Shown here piece after piece: positions 33,986-45,125 of a stretch of 64,000 bases of DNA. The notes beneath the pieces are model-generated. The model saw only the letters and a list, made by a program, of their open reading frames with translations, made no database searches and was not told the origin of the DNA. The DNA comes from Bufo bufo (taxonomy: Eukaryota; Chordata; Amphibia; Anura; Bufonidae), in assembly GCF_905171765.1 (NCBI RefSeq), contig NC_053390.1:140612968-140676967 (forward strand), in the 5' to 3' direction. Both the position numbers and the translations under genes were made by a program. Within the stretch, counting starts at the first letter, position 1. The number at the start of each line of letters is the position of its first letter.

Positions 33986-34562
33986 CTAGGAGCCACCTTT
34001 TTTTTATATTATTCCAGATGTGTGTGTCACCTGTAAGCTGAAGCTGCTGCTACTTTACATATTAGAAGTTAGCACTGTTGAGGGTGCAAGAACTAACGGA
34101 CCCAAAAAATGTATATTTGATACTTCACAATTCAAAGGGGTTCTGCCTTCTCACCGTTTACTGCTGGCCCAGTGACGTCACGACTAGTATCAACTGGCCC
34201 GGGCGTGGCTGAGGTCCGTTCATTTCAATGGAGCTTAGACGCGCCCAGGCCAGTTAATACTAATCGTGACGTCATTGGGCCAGCGGTAAACAGAGAAGGC
34301 CACGGCGCTGCAGGAGCACCGCTGCCTTCTAAAACAGCTGATCGGCAGGGGTCCCGTGTGTCCCCCACCGGCCAGAGGATAGATCATCAGTTTAAACAAA
34401 CTGCAGAACCCCTTTGACTTGTGAAGTATCAAATATAAATTTTTTGGGTCCGTTAGTTCTTGCACTCTCAACAGTGCTAACTTCTAATATGTAAAGTAGC
34501 AGCAGCTTCAGCTTACAGGTGACACACACATCTGGAATAATATAAAAAAAGGTGGCTCCTAG
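33986..34562. repeat. Palindrome within a palindrome
   Basis: Outer arms 33986-34138 and 34407-34562 are near-perfect inverted copies (CTAGGAGCCACC…GTGTGTGTCACCTGTAAGC…). Between them lies a second fold-back unit (about 34134-34416) with ends AAAGGGGTTCTGC / GCAGAACCCCTTT and a GTGACGTCAC-type inner pair. The outer arms continue directly into Penelope-type DNA at 34563, so they may be inverted copies of a Penelope end with a MITE between. Confidence 0.8.
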
Positions 34563-35110
34563 CTTTCGGCAGCTGCAGATATTATTGTGCCCTAGAAGCA
34601 CCAGGTATGGCATAGTATTGCTAAAACATGGCACCGGAGTCAAAACCATATCACTGCCCGGACAAAGGCATGCCGAAACGCGAGTTGGGGTAGCGCCATC
34701 CTGGGTGATATAGCACATGGTCTTCTTTGGCGAGTCTCTGCTTTTTTTTCACCTATACGGCACTCAAATTAGGATATTCTACATTTAGTTATTACTGAGG
34801 TTTGCTCTTACTTCATTTATGTTGCACTTGCAATGCAAACCCTTTTCTAGCTTTTTTGCCGTGTAGGTTCTTTTTTGATCGCTGACTCATCCGTCATTTA
34901 GGTTGCAGTTTTTTTCGTCATTGGTTGGTCATTGTATTGTGTATAATCTATTCCATTGATTACCATTTTTTACATTTGACACGTGTGCTATCCCAGGGTG
35001 GCACTCTTTTTCTTCCATTCACTTTTTAACGGCACATTACTTATTGCTTTATACTTTTTTTTTTTATCATGTTACAATAAAATTTTATTTTTACTTTTGG
35101 TACTATGAGC
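34563..35110 (+). mobile_element. Penelope-like terminal segment
   Basis: CGGACAAAGGCATGCCGAAACGCG at 34659-34682 (quoted in part: core CGGACAA, hairpin AGGCATGCC, then GAAAC) is one or two changes from a hammerhead core, followed by GTTGGGGTAGCGCC and a T-rich 3' region ending AATAAAATTTTATTTTT. This is the layout of a Penelope terminal repeat. No coding part is present. Confidence 0.65.
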
Positions 35111-36517
35111 TCTGTTCTCTTGTTTTTTTTCGCAAAAATTAGTGTAGTAGACATTTTGATTGTGGATTTGATACCTTTTTTCATTTTTATTATTCAGGGT
35201 GGGTTCGTTCGTACTGTTAAATCTGTATATGGCTTACAAGCTATAAAAACTTGGGACCTCTGCTCTTGAACTCTCATCTCAATCCGAGACTGGAAGACCA
35301 TTCATTCCTATGCTGATGAGAGTCTTTTTCTTTTGAGCATCAGTGAAATCTGACTTAGACAAAAAAAAAAAATGACACTCCCATGTTATGATAAGTAATA
35401 GATCAACATATCAATTGGGGCTGCAGTTATCTTGATGGTCTACCAGAATGGTGCCCTCCTCACAAGGTCACTAAGTACTGAAGGATGCTTACTGTACTGT
35501 TTTTTTGCCATCCCGACTGGTACTTTTCAACAAGCTTGTCTCATGTTTAGAGTGTTTTTCTTCTCTGAGCTTATTCATCTCCAGTTAGACCATGCAGGAA
35601 GTGTTCTCCTTATTTAACCACAAGAAAAACTGTGGTCCACATTTACTAATGTCAGTGCAGCTAAACAGTGTAGTAAACTGTGCCACAATCTGGTTGAATT
35701 TGCTACTTAAGAATCTTCTACACCTCACTCAACAATCAGCGTGGATTCCGTGGACAGGATGCATGGTCTAAAATTTAACATTTAACCCCAAATTGCACGC
35801 CAATTCTAGTGTTAAATTCTGTCTCAAACTAAGCCGACCAATAGTTGGTATGTAGTCAGAGAAAAGTGTCTATCCCTGCACCACATTTATCATCCAGCCT
35901 GAGCCCTGGGATAAATCTGGTGCAGGTCTACAAGCCTATCTATAGGGTAAGTAAATATGTCCCAATGACTGCTGCACCTTTTTCATTTGGTGAATTTATG
36001 ACTTCTCAAATAATATACTTGCTCCTATGGTAATCAAAGTTCATCATAGTAAGGCTAAGTTCTCGCATAGTAAGGGTAAGTTACATGGATCTTTTAAAAA
36101 ACATACTGCAAATAAGGAATGGAACTGATTTATCAGAAAAGGTATACTATATAGCTATATGACTGCATAAAATAGTCATCAGTTTCATTTTTTTTTTTTT
36201 TGCTCCAAAACTACATCAAGCTACTTTTTTTTTAAAAAAAAGTGTTATAGACATACATTTGGATACATGGGTCACGGACATTCAATATGGAAAAATAAAT
36301 ACCTTAACATATACTTTTTATTGTGGTTTTCTATGCATTGAAAAGCATAGTACAGCATGCATCTCTCAAAAGTTAAATAAAAAAAAAAGTAGACACAAAC
36401 ACAAGTCTGTCCCAAGAAAATGGATACTGCACAATATCCCCCCCCCTCCCCCCAGACACATGCTGCTATCTTATGTAAAATATATTTGTGTGAATAGTGT
36501 CTAATGAAAGTGAGATG
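35111..36517. other. Intronic DNA, nothing recognised
   Basis: AT-rich with poly-T/poly-A runs and a C-run at 36437-36452. 35630-35960 reads like an old dispersed repeat (CCACATTTACTAATG) but cannot be bounded. Confidence 0.4.
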
Positions 36518-36667
36518 TAAGGCCGGGTTCACATCACGTTTTTTCTATCTGTTTGATGTATACAAAAAATGTATACGTTAAAAGGATGCCTCAGACTGAT
36601 GCCAATGGCATCCGTTCATCATAGACTTCCATTGTAAAAAAAATTAAAAATAAATACAAATATATAT

Positions 36668-37604
36668 ACAGTACAGACCAAAAGTTTGGACACACCTTCT
36701 CATTCAAAGAGTTTTCTTTATTTTCATGACTATGAAGGCATCTAAACTATGAATTAACACATGTGGAATTATATACATAACAAACAAGTGTCAAACAACT
36801 GAAAATATGTCATATTCTAGGTTCTTCAAAGTAGCCACCTTTTGCTTTGATTACTGCTTTGCACACTCTTGGCATTCTCTTGATGAGCTTCAAGAGGTAG
36901 TCCCCTGAAATGGTCTTCCAACAGTCTTGAAGGAGTTCCCAGAGATGCTTAGCACTTGTTGGCCCTTTTGCCTTCACTCTGCGGTCCAGCTCACCCCAAA
37001 CCATCTCAATTGGGTTCAGGTCCGGTGACTGTGGAGGCCAGGTCATCTGGCGCAGCAACCCATTATTCTCCTTCATGGTCAAATAGCCCTTACTTTCAAA
37101 GTTTTCCCAATTTTTCGGCTGACTGACTGACCTTCATTTCTTAAAGTAATGATGGCCACTCGTTTTTCTTTACTTAGCTGTTTTTTTCTTGCCATAATAC
37201 AAATTCTGACAGTCTATTCAGTAGGACTATCAGCTGTGTATCCACCTGACTTCTCCTCAACGCCACTGATGGTCCCAACCCCATTTATAAGGCAAGAAAT
37301 CCCACTTATTAAACCTGACAGGGCACACCTGTGAAGTGAAAACCATTTCAGGGGACTACCTCTTGAAGCTCATCAAGAGAATGCCAAGAGTGTGCAAAGC
37401 AGTAATCAAAGCAAAAGGTGGCTACTTTGAAGAACCTAGAATATGACATATTTTCAGTTGTTTCACACTTGTTTGTTATGTATATAATTCCACATGTGTT
37501 AATTCATAGTTTTGATGCCTTCAGTGTGAATCTACAATTTTCATAGTCATGAAAATAAAGAAAACTCTTTGAATGAGAAGGTGTGTCCAAACTTTTGGTC
37601 TGTA

Positions 37605-37608
<4 letters not shown>
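36668..37608 (-). mobile_element. Internally deleted Tc1-like transposon (copy 2)
   Basis: Same family as 693-1610, opposite orientation. Termini ACAGTACAGACCAAAAG and complement sit in TA tracts. The remaining transposase C-terminus (37082-36810) is an intact 90-codon frame with [15 protein letters not shown] and GGYFEEPRI; the N-terminal remnant lies at about 37190-37100. The junction between them (GGGAAAACTTTGAAAG TAAGGGC on the minus strand) is identical to copy 1. The TIRs are again about 250 bp and include the 3' end of the frame. Confidence 0.93.

Positions 37609-37671
<63 letters not shown>
37609..37671. repeat. (TA)n(GA)n microsatellite
   Basis: A TA tract of about 44 bp passes into a GA tract between the Tc1 end and the Penelope-type palindrome. 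Confidence 0.9.
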
Positions 37672-37673
<2 letters not shown>

Positions 37674-37847
37674 CGGAAGAAGTCGGACTGCACTTTAAGA
37701 TGATGGTGAAATAAAGTGTTTTAATCACCCATAATATGGCAAACTTGCGACGTTTCGGCTCACAAACGTCGCAAGTTTGCCATATTATAGGAGATTAAAA
37801 CACTTTATTTCACCATCATCTTGGAGTGCAGTCCGACTTCTTCCGTC
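37672..37847. mobile_element. Inverted pair of Penelope-like ends
   Basis: Two copies of a terminal segment face each other around an 8-nt spacer (37756-37763). On the minus strand the left copy reads GAGCCGAAACGTCGCAAG, that is the 3' half of a hammerhead core (GAAAC-GTC) plus helix I; the right copy begins at ACGTCGCAAG. The symmetry point therefore sits at the ribozyme. Arms continue with AAACACTTTATTTCACC and CAGTCCGACTTCTTCC. Confidence 0.7.
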
Positions 37848-37931
37848 TCTACAAATATCGGGTATAGCCGTTACCCCGTGCTGGACCTTGCACCCACACC
37901 TTGGTTGGTGCTCCCGCTGGATTCTCTCCTT

Positions 37932-37935
<4 letters not shown>

Positions 37936-37972
<37 letters not shown>
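37936..37972. repeat. (TA)n microsatellite
   Basis: A 37-bp TA tract lies at the end of the Penelope-type segment (…CTCTCCTTTGTC then TA repeats). Confidence 0.9.
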
Positions 37973-37977
<5 letters not shown>

Positions 37978-38194
37978 TTACCATTATTTTACCGGACTGT
38001 GCAGGATACAAGAACGTGGTCTACTCTGTTTTTGGATCCTTTTCCCCCCCAATGTTTACGTAAAACAGAGGCATAAAACGTGATGTGAACCCACCCTAAT
38101 GCATACAATATTCTGCAAGCATTATATTATTTATTTATTTCAACTTTTTTTTTACTTTTACATTTTGATGAGTACAAAAAAAATAAATAGCACT

Positions 38195-38560
38195 TAAAAG
38201 GGGTTATCTAGATCTTACTAGGTGATGGCTTATCCTCAGGACAGGGCATCACTAGATGATCTGAAGGTGTCAGACACCCCGTACTGCTGCTGATCAGCTG
38301 TTTGGGTGTAGTTCTGTCGGCAGAAGTGAGGTCGTGGACAGAGGTGGCCGCTGCAGTTCTGCTCCCACTGTCTTCAATGTGGTAACGAGCTCCTTCCACT
38401 ACATCACTGACAGAGCTGTGTAGTTTCGGCATCAACTTCCGACGAAGTTACAAGATCAGCTGCTTGCAGGGAGTCGGACAACCCTGTCCCCCACCAATAA
38501 CCTAGTGAAGCCCTATATAGAAGACAGGCCATCACTTGGTAAACGGTAGACAAACCCATT
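38195..38560. mobile_element. Fold-back MITE, AAAGGGGTTATC family
   Basis: It begins AAAAGGGGTTATCTAG and shows GGTGATGGCTTATCCTCAGG, GATCAGCTGTTTGGG and later GATCAGCTGCTTGC and ACAGGCCATCACTTGG, an imperfect inverted arrangement. Related to 40770-41150 and 46985-47290. Confidence 0.6.
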
Positions 38561-40765
38561 AAATGATAACATGATGATGTGCTTTTAGTGCATACTATAT
38601 CTACAAGAGATGACCCATATATATTTTTTCATAATTTTCCTTCTCGGCGACCAAGTCGTAGAATAGTAATACGATAACTCAACTCTTGATGTGCAGTAAC
38701 TAAAACATAAGAACATCATTGTACCACAGCAGCTCTACAAAAGTGAAAAAGACACAGAAATGAAAAGAGCCAATTATAAAACGTAAGGTACACATAATCA
38801 CTCGAGTGCAGAAAAGCCCTAAGAGCTGCAGGGAAATGTGGCCATTTTATCTGACTTGTATATATTTTTGTTGTAAATCTGTTAAAAGTGGAAGGGGGGG
38901 GGGTGAAGAAATGACTAGTAAAGGAAAGGTCAGAGTTGTGATTTCAGTCTGCTTCCCATGGCAAAGAATAAGAAACTTTATGACTCAAGTTTATTGCTCA
39001 GATTAGCAGAGTTTTGGAAGCGGTGAAGGAGAAAATAATTTAAATCTCAAAAATGCATCCTGTGGTCAATTACACTTAACTCCGACCGCAGCCACATTAG
39101 TCAAACACACGAGTGCAGTCTAACAATTTACAAGGCTGAAAAATCAATCCATCTACTGGGGTGGGGTGGAATAATATTAATAGTCCCTTCATCCGGTTGT
39201 AACAGGAAGGTTAGTGTGGAAATGTGGTTTTTATTTGCTAAACATATATTTTTATTGCTTTTCGTTTCAGCAAACTAGGTTCAAATCATGATTCAATGAT
39301 CCCTTTTTAGCTGTGCATCCTAAAACCCGAGGTGATAAAGCAGGCGGTTTACTCAAGGCTCAATGTCGGTGTCGGAGCTCAGTTTCCCTGACACGCTCTT
39401 CAGCTACCAGCGGTACTGCGCCCTGTGTTTTTTTTCCCCATACATCTTTTATGATCCATGACTAGTTATGCTGAATATACTTGTATTATGCTTAATCCCT
39501 ATGCAGCCTTCGGGTCTCACAGCACACTGCACTTTTTATGTGGGGATTGTTTTTTTTTTTCTCTTTTAACATTACTTATTTTCCAGATGGTGCGAAACCG
39601 GGCAAAAAAATATATATTTTAATAGTGAAAAAGGTGCAGAGAGAAAGGCGAGATGGGCAAGCAGACAGTGTGGAAGGAACAGGTGCAGGTATATGTACAT
39701 TGTATCTGGGGAACCATCAGTTCGTGGGGGGTAATGCACTAAACAGCAAAGGTGGAATTAGGCCTTTTGTAAGTGGCTCTCCCAGGTGCATTGAAATGCT
39801 GGTGGTAGAAATCATTAATCCGCTGTAATTTTGCTTCATTGAATGAATGGCTGAATGGTGCGGCTGTGAAAATATAATTATATTTTGCTTAAGCATATAG
39901 CCAGGCCCTGAGATCATTTTGCACTTGCTGCTCATTATAACTGGCTGCCTGTGCTTTGTGCCGGGCTTCTTTTGTCAAGATTAACAGACGAGCACAGTGT
40001 GAAGATGTGGTGAAGTAGTTCAGATGCTTTCAATAGAAGGACTGAGATCTCCTCTATCAGAGGGAGGAGAACTTTGCTTCAAGTCTGGGAGAAGAGACAA
40101 ATAGTTATGTCAAATCCTATAGTGTCAGGCAAATTGCTCACCTATAGTAATCCTGAAGGCCTGAGGACTAGGCCTGGTAACTCGCACACGAGGGCTCGGC
40201 ATATACATTCATATGATACGCAAGGTCTACCAAATGAATGAAAAGAGCGGCATAAACTGCAGTCATTGCTCCTAATTGGCGAGTTCATTAGGAATGAGGA
40301 GGCCTCTGTGCCCCACCAGGGACAAGATAAAATGAAGGCTGAAAAGGGAATACATTTCGTGTATGGCACTGCACAATATACTAATAATAAGCAAGTAATA
40401 CAATTCAAATGGGTAACCCTGACAAAGCTGGGGCAGTCTTCTCTCACGGACTACCCTTCCATATCACTGTACACGGGGAATCTGCTACCATTCGTAGTTT
40501 TACAAAAATATATGTATTTTATAGATTAGAGTCTAGTGCAATAAACTGTCACATCTCTCATGACAACTGGTGAAATCAAATACAGTAAGTCTCAGTCTGT
40601 AAAAATCGCTTATTTGCAATATGGCTTCTGACATCCACTAACTGGACCTTACAGTCATCTGCAGTGCATGATTTCACTGCACTACATTAATATGTCATCA
40701 GTTACTAGATGCACGGTTCTAAAGACCAAGTAGAATTTTGCCTGAAGACAGTACTGTATATTATT
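38561..40765. other. Intronic DNA; candidate conserved tracts
   Basis: No gene. Two stretches, about 39010-39420 and 39800-40010, have no repeat signature and look unlike the surrounding junk; the second has CGCTGTAATTTTGCTTC and a self-complementary TATAATTATA core. They are candidates for conserved non-coding elements only. A G9 run lies near 38894. Confidence 0.35.
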
Positions 40766-40769
40766 TATA

Positions 40770-41150
40770 TTTAAGAGGTATTTCGGGTTTATTCATGGTC
40801 TATTCTGAGGATAGATCACCAATATCAAATTAGTGGGGGTCCGACTCCTGGCATCCCTACCGATCAGCTTCTGCAGCCTCTTCCTAGGCCAGTGATGTCA
40901 CATTCATTGGTCAAATGGAACATATCTGAAGCTCAGTGAATCGACCTGCAATGCAATACCAAGCACTGCCACTATACAATATACCGCCCTGCGTTTCGTG
41001 AGCTGTGAGGCGGCCACATCGCTCACCAGAGCGCCACAGCCTCTTCAAGCAGCTGAACAATGGGGGTGTCGGGATCAGATATTGATGAACTATCCTGAGG
41101 ATAGGACTTCAATATCGAACTCCCGTAAACCCCCTTTTATAAATAGGTTT
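40770..41150. mobile_element. Fold-back MITE (GAGGATAG family)
   Basis: CTGAGGATAGATCACCAATATC near the left end pairs with GATATTGATGAACTATCCTCAG near the right (quoted in part). Inside are GATCAGCTTCTGCAGCC, the CCAAGCACTGCC block and GAGCGCCACAGCCTC. A common frog MITE. Confidence 0.7.
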
Positions 41151-41594
41151 TTCAGCAAAATAATGAAAACTAAAGTATCTCCCTTTAGGACAATAGTTAC
41201 AGTGGAGTCCTAATACAACATGTAGCAAATATAGAATGGAAAAAGGAGTGATTAAATATATACAGAATAAGGTAAAAAAGGGGAGGCGCTATGCATTACT
41301 AAACCATCGACAATGGGATCCTTTAAGTGACTTCCCAAATAACGAAGGTGCAAGAAAATTGAGATAAAAGGGAAGAGAACATAGCCAACCGATGAGCCTC
41401 CCACAACCAAGGGAGAACGCCATTCTAAAGATGGTCATACATACCTTTTTTAATGTCCACCAAACCCGCTGATTATAGTGGGATCGGCCAAGTATCGAAT
41501 GTATCTTCTGACTTTTCCCCCACAGCAGAAGACAGGGGAATGATGGATTGTGCATGTTTAATTTGAAGAAACCCAGGGCTATGTTCAGGAGATA
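41151..41594. other. Intronic DNA, nothing recognised
   Basis: No gene or repeat terminus is visible. The TA at 41593-41594 is the target site of the next element. Confidence 0.4.
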
Positions 41595-41699
41595 CAGTGC
41601 CTTGAAGAAGCATTCATACTCCTTGAACTTTTCAGCATTTTTTCACATTGACACCCCCCCCCCCCCCCCCCCCCCCTCCAAGTCAATACTTTGTAGGAC

Positions 41700-42760
41700 C
41701 ACCTTTTGAATGCAGTTACAGCTGCAAGTCTTTGGGGGTATGTTTCTTCAAGTTTTGAACATCTAGAAGCAAAAGCTCAAGCTCAAGATCAGTCAGATTG
41801 GATAGAGAACGTCCGTGAACAGTAATTTTCAAGTCTTGCCACAGAATTTCAATGGGATTTAGGTCCGGACTTTGACTGGGCAATTCTAACACATGAATAT
41901 GCTTTGATCTAAACCAAGGATGCCCAACCTGCGGCCCTCCAGCTGTGGCAAAACTACAACTCCCAGTATGTCCGAACAGCCTACAGCTATTAGGCCATGC
42001 TGGGATTTGTAGTTTTGCAACAGCTGGAGGGCTGCAGGTTCAGCGCCTCCATTCCATTGTACCTCTGGCTGTATGTAGGTGAACCTCCGCTTAAGGTGCT
42101 TTGCAGCATCTACCAGGTTTTCGTCCAGGATTGCCTTGTATTTAGCTCCATCTATCTTCCCATCAACTCTGACCAGTTTCCCTGTCCCTGCTGAAGATGA
42201 GCTTCTCCACAGAATGATGAGGCCACCACATTTTACAGTGGGAATGGTGTGTTCAGGGTGATGCGCAGTGTTAGTTTTCCTCAACACATAGCATTTAGCA
42301 TTTAGTTCTCATCTGACCAGAGCACCTTCTTTCACATGTTTGCTGTGTCCCTACATGGCTTGTGGCACACTGCAAACAGGACTTGTGGCTTGCTTTCAAT
42401 AATGACTTTCTTCTTTCCACTCTTCCATAAAGGCCAGATTCATGGATTACACGACTAATAGTTGTCTTGTGGACAGATTCTCCCACCTGATCTGTGTATC
42501 TCTGCAACTCCTCCAGAGTAACCATGGACCTCTTGGCTGCTTCTGTAATTAGTGATCTCCTTGCCTAGGCTGTTAGTTTAGGTGGATGGCCATGTCTTTG
42601 TAGGTTTGCAGTTGTACCATACTCCTTCAATTTTCGAATGAGGATTGAACAGTGCTCTGTAAGACGTTCAGAGCTTGGGATATATTTTTAGAACCTAAAC
42701 CTGCTTTACACTTGTCCACAACTTTATTCCTGACCTGTATGGTGTGTTCCTTGGTTTTCA
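41700..42760 (-). pseudogene. Tc1-like transposase, multiply broken
   Basis: On the minus strand a start MKTKEHTIQVRNKVV (about 42760) is followed by frameshifted remnants, then GGLIILWRSSSSAGTGKLVRVDGKIDG (quoted in part; about 42230-42150), NLVDAAKHLKRRFTYIQPE, then the MITE, then [24 protein letters not shown] (part; about 41905-41845). The second-Asp motif is lost at the MITE junction. Many stops; nonfunctional. Confidence 0.88.
41915..42046. mobile_element. Short palindromic MITE (CTGCGGCCCTCCAGCTG)
   Basis: The left arm CCAACCTGCGGCCCTCCAGC…AAAACTACAACTCCCAG pairs with the right …GTAGTTTTGCAAC…CTGGAGGGCTGCAGG. This is a very common vertebrate fold-back repeat, probably hAT-derived. It interrupts the Tc1 transposase. 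Confidence 0.85.
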
Positions 42761-43273
42761 TAATGCTGTTTGAATACTAATGTTCAGTAACAAACCTCTG
42801 AGGCCTTCACAGAACAGCTGTAGTTATACTGAAAATAAATTACACACAGGTGGACTCTATTTACTAATTAGGTGATTTATGAAGGGAATTGGTCACACTG
42901 GAATTTATTTAGGGGTTTTAGAGTACAGGAGGCTGAATGCAAATGCAGGACACATTTTCTAGATTTTTATTTACAAAAAATTTGAAAACCATGTATTATT
43001 TTCTTTTCACTTCAAACATACTTGCGAATTTGTGTTGGTCTGCCACGTAAAATACCAATAAAACACACCAACAGCCAGTTTGTGGGTGTAACATGAAAAA
43101 ATGTGGAAAAGTTCATGGGGTGTGAATACTTTTTCAAGGCATTGTATGCCTCTGTCCAGAAGTTTGGCAGTGACCTATTCCTTCGCTCCATAGAAGAAAC
43201 GCACATTACTTGGCTAAGAATACGGTATGTGGTACAATCAGGAGAAATAGTTGTCAGTGTATGGCCAACTTTA

Positions 43274-44311
43274 AGCTACATTCACACGACAGTGAAAAAA
43301 AACCGTCCATTAAAAACGGACACACTGTCAGTTTTTCATGGCCATTTTGCATCAGTGTGTGCATCCATTTTCTGGCCGTTTTTGCATTCGTTTTTCATGT
43401 CCGTTAAAAACAGACATGAAAAATGGATGAATTTGATTGGCAGTTATTTCTACTCCCACCCTTCTGAGAACACCCACAGGATGGTAGGCCCCCAGCTAAA
43501 ATAATGTCCCCCATAGTGTAGGAATTTTTTTTGTTACTGTTCCCAGCCTTAATAATGTCCCCCATGTAGGCCCCCTAGTAAAATAATGTCCCCCATAGTG
43601 TATGATTTTTTTTTGTTACCGCCCCAGCTTAAATAATGCCCCCAACCTAAGCCCCATCTTAAATGATGTCCCCAACCTAAGCCCCATCTTAAATAATGTC
43701 CCCCATAGTGTAGAAATTATTTTTTTTAATGTCCCCAACTTTAATAATGCCCCATCTTAAATAATTTCCCCCATGGTTTAAATAATGCCCCCATAATGGC
43801 CCACCGCATTATTTTTTTTTTGTTGATTAACCTTCTCCAGTTGCTCGCGCTGCAGCAGTCTCTTCTTTCTTCACTGAACAGGACTTGCTGAAAGACCTGC
43901 GATGTGCGCAATGACGTCACTTAGCGCTCCCACATGTTACATCACCACGCATATCGCAGGTCCTTTGGCAGGTCCTGCTCAATGAAGAGAAAAAGAGACT
44001 GCCGCAGCACGAGCAAGTGGATGAGGTGAGTTTTTTTTTACCCCTAAATGGCCATATAGATAAAGTGTACCCGTTTTTTTAACAGCCCTTAGACGGGTGC
44101 ACTCCTGTCAATCGGCCGTTAAAAACGGTCCCATTGATTTCAATGGGGTCCATCTGGCCGTGGAAACTGACAAAATAGGACATGTCCTATTTTTTGACAG
44201 ATGCTATTCACTGGCTGTTAAAAGAACGGCTATTTGAAAAGCCCCATAGACTTTCATTGGTGCTAAAAATGGCCGTGTGACGGCCGTTACTTAAGTCGTG
44301 TGCACGTAGCC
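43274..44311. mobile_element. PIF/Harbinger-like element with internal C-run repeats
   Basis: Inverted ends AGCTACATTCACACGAC / GTCGTGTGCACGTAGCC are flanked by TTA (43271-43273, 44312-44314). Behind the left arm, 43500-43810 is an irregular tandem array of words AATAATGTCCCCCATAGTG, GCCCCATCTTAAAT and poly-T. A second inverted pair (GAAAGACCTGCGATGTGCG… / …GCATATCGCAGGTCC) lies at about 43850-44020. No transposase. Confidence 0.8.
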
Positions 44312-44320
44312 TTAATTTAA

Positions 44321-44720
44321 GGCCTTGTTCACACGAACGATACGGATTGGCTCAGGATGTGTTCAGTGAAACTCGCACAATTTTGCAAGCAAATTCAGTC
44401 AGTTTGGTCTGTGATTGCATTCAGCTGTTCAGTTTTTTTCCACGCAGGTGCAATGCGTTTTGATGTGGTTTTTTTCACACGCGTGAAAAAAAAAAAGAAG
44501 GTTTACAAACAACATCTCCTAGCAACCATCGGTGAAAAATCCACTGCATCCGGATGTAATGAGTTTTTCACTGAAGCCCCATTCACTTTTATGGGGCCAG
44601 GGCTGTGTGAAAAATGCAGAATATAGAACATGCTGCGATTCTCCCAAAATGCAGAACTGATGCGTGAAAACCTCCAGAATTTGTCTGGAGCCCTGCCCAC
44701 ACGACAGACACCCATAACTT
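44321..44720. mobile_element. MITE fragment (GGCCTTGTTCACACGAAC end)
   Basis: A left terminus after TAA is followed by a block with CCTAGCAACCATCGGTG, CACTGCATCCGGATG and CCCATTCACTTTTATGGGG, also found at 60110-60390. The matching right terminus is not evident. Confidence 0.55.
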
Positions 44721-44860
44721 CATTGATACAGATAGGTAATAAATAAATGTATTGGGTATGTAAAGGAGGATTCTGGTTTAAATAAATGTCATTCTTTATA
44801 TGTGCCCATCATATGACCAGGACGTGTTTGATTGTGATACAGTGGATGTGAACTATTAAG

Positions 44861-45125
44861 GGTACGTCCACACACGACCCACTTTGCAAAGGAAAATATC
44901 CACTGCAGATTCACTGTGGAATTTATGAAAAAAATATGCATGTTTTACATATGGATTTTGCTGTGGATTCGGTGCAAATTTACAGCACATAGGGAAAATC
45001 CACACTGCATCTCAATGTCGACACAGATTTTTTACGCAGCCGGTCAGGGAGATTTAGTAAAATCTCATCTACTTTGCTGTTACTTGCAATATGCTGTTGA
45101 AAAAGTTGCCTGTGTGAAAAACCTT
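44861..45125. repeat. Possible MITE (AGGGTACGTCCACACACG end)
   Basis: A left-type end after TTA at about 44858 and a weak right-type end (CCTGTGTGAAAAACCTTAA) bracket A/T-rich DNA with repeated GTGGATT/AATCCAC words. The inverted match is poor. Confidence 0.4.

Larger units (their letters stand above)
36521..38096. mobile_element. PIF/Harbinger-like MITE split by nested elements
   Basis: The ends GGCCGGGTTCACATCACG and CGTGATGTGAACCCACCC are inverted and flanked by TAA (36518-36520, 38097-38099). MITE sequence occupies only the two ends; the middle holds a Tc1 copy (36668-37608) and a Penelope-type palindrome (37672-37847) with TA tracts. Confidence 0.8.
41595..43144 (-). mobile_element. Decayed Tc1-like transposon with nested MITE
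   Basis: The termini CAGTGCCTTGAAGAAGCATTC and (complement) CAATGCCTTGAAAAAGTATTC are inverted, each flanked by TA (41593-41594, 43145-43146). The full 1.55-kb length suggests an originally complete element. A C23 tract (41654-41676) lies near one end, and a palindromic MITE (about 41915-42046) sits in the transposase. Confidence 0.9.

Noticed and set aside
37672..37847. microRNA precursor-like hairpin
   Set aside because: Arms are long, near-perfect and match Penelope terminal sequence; a mobile-element explanation is sufficient.
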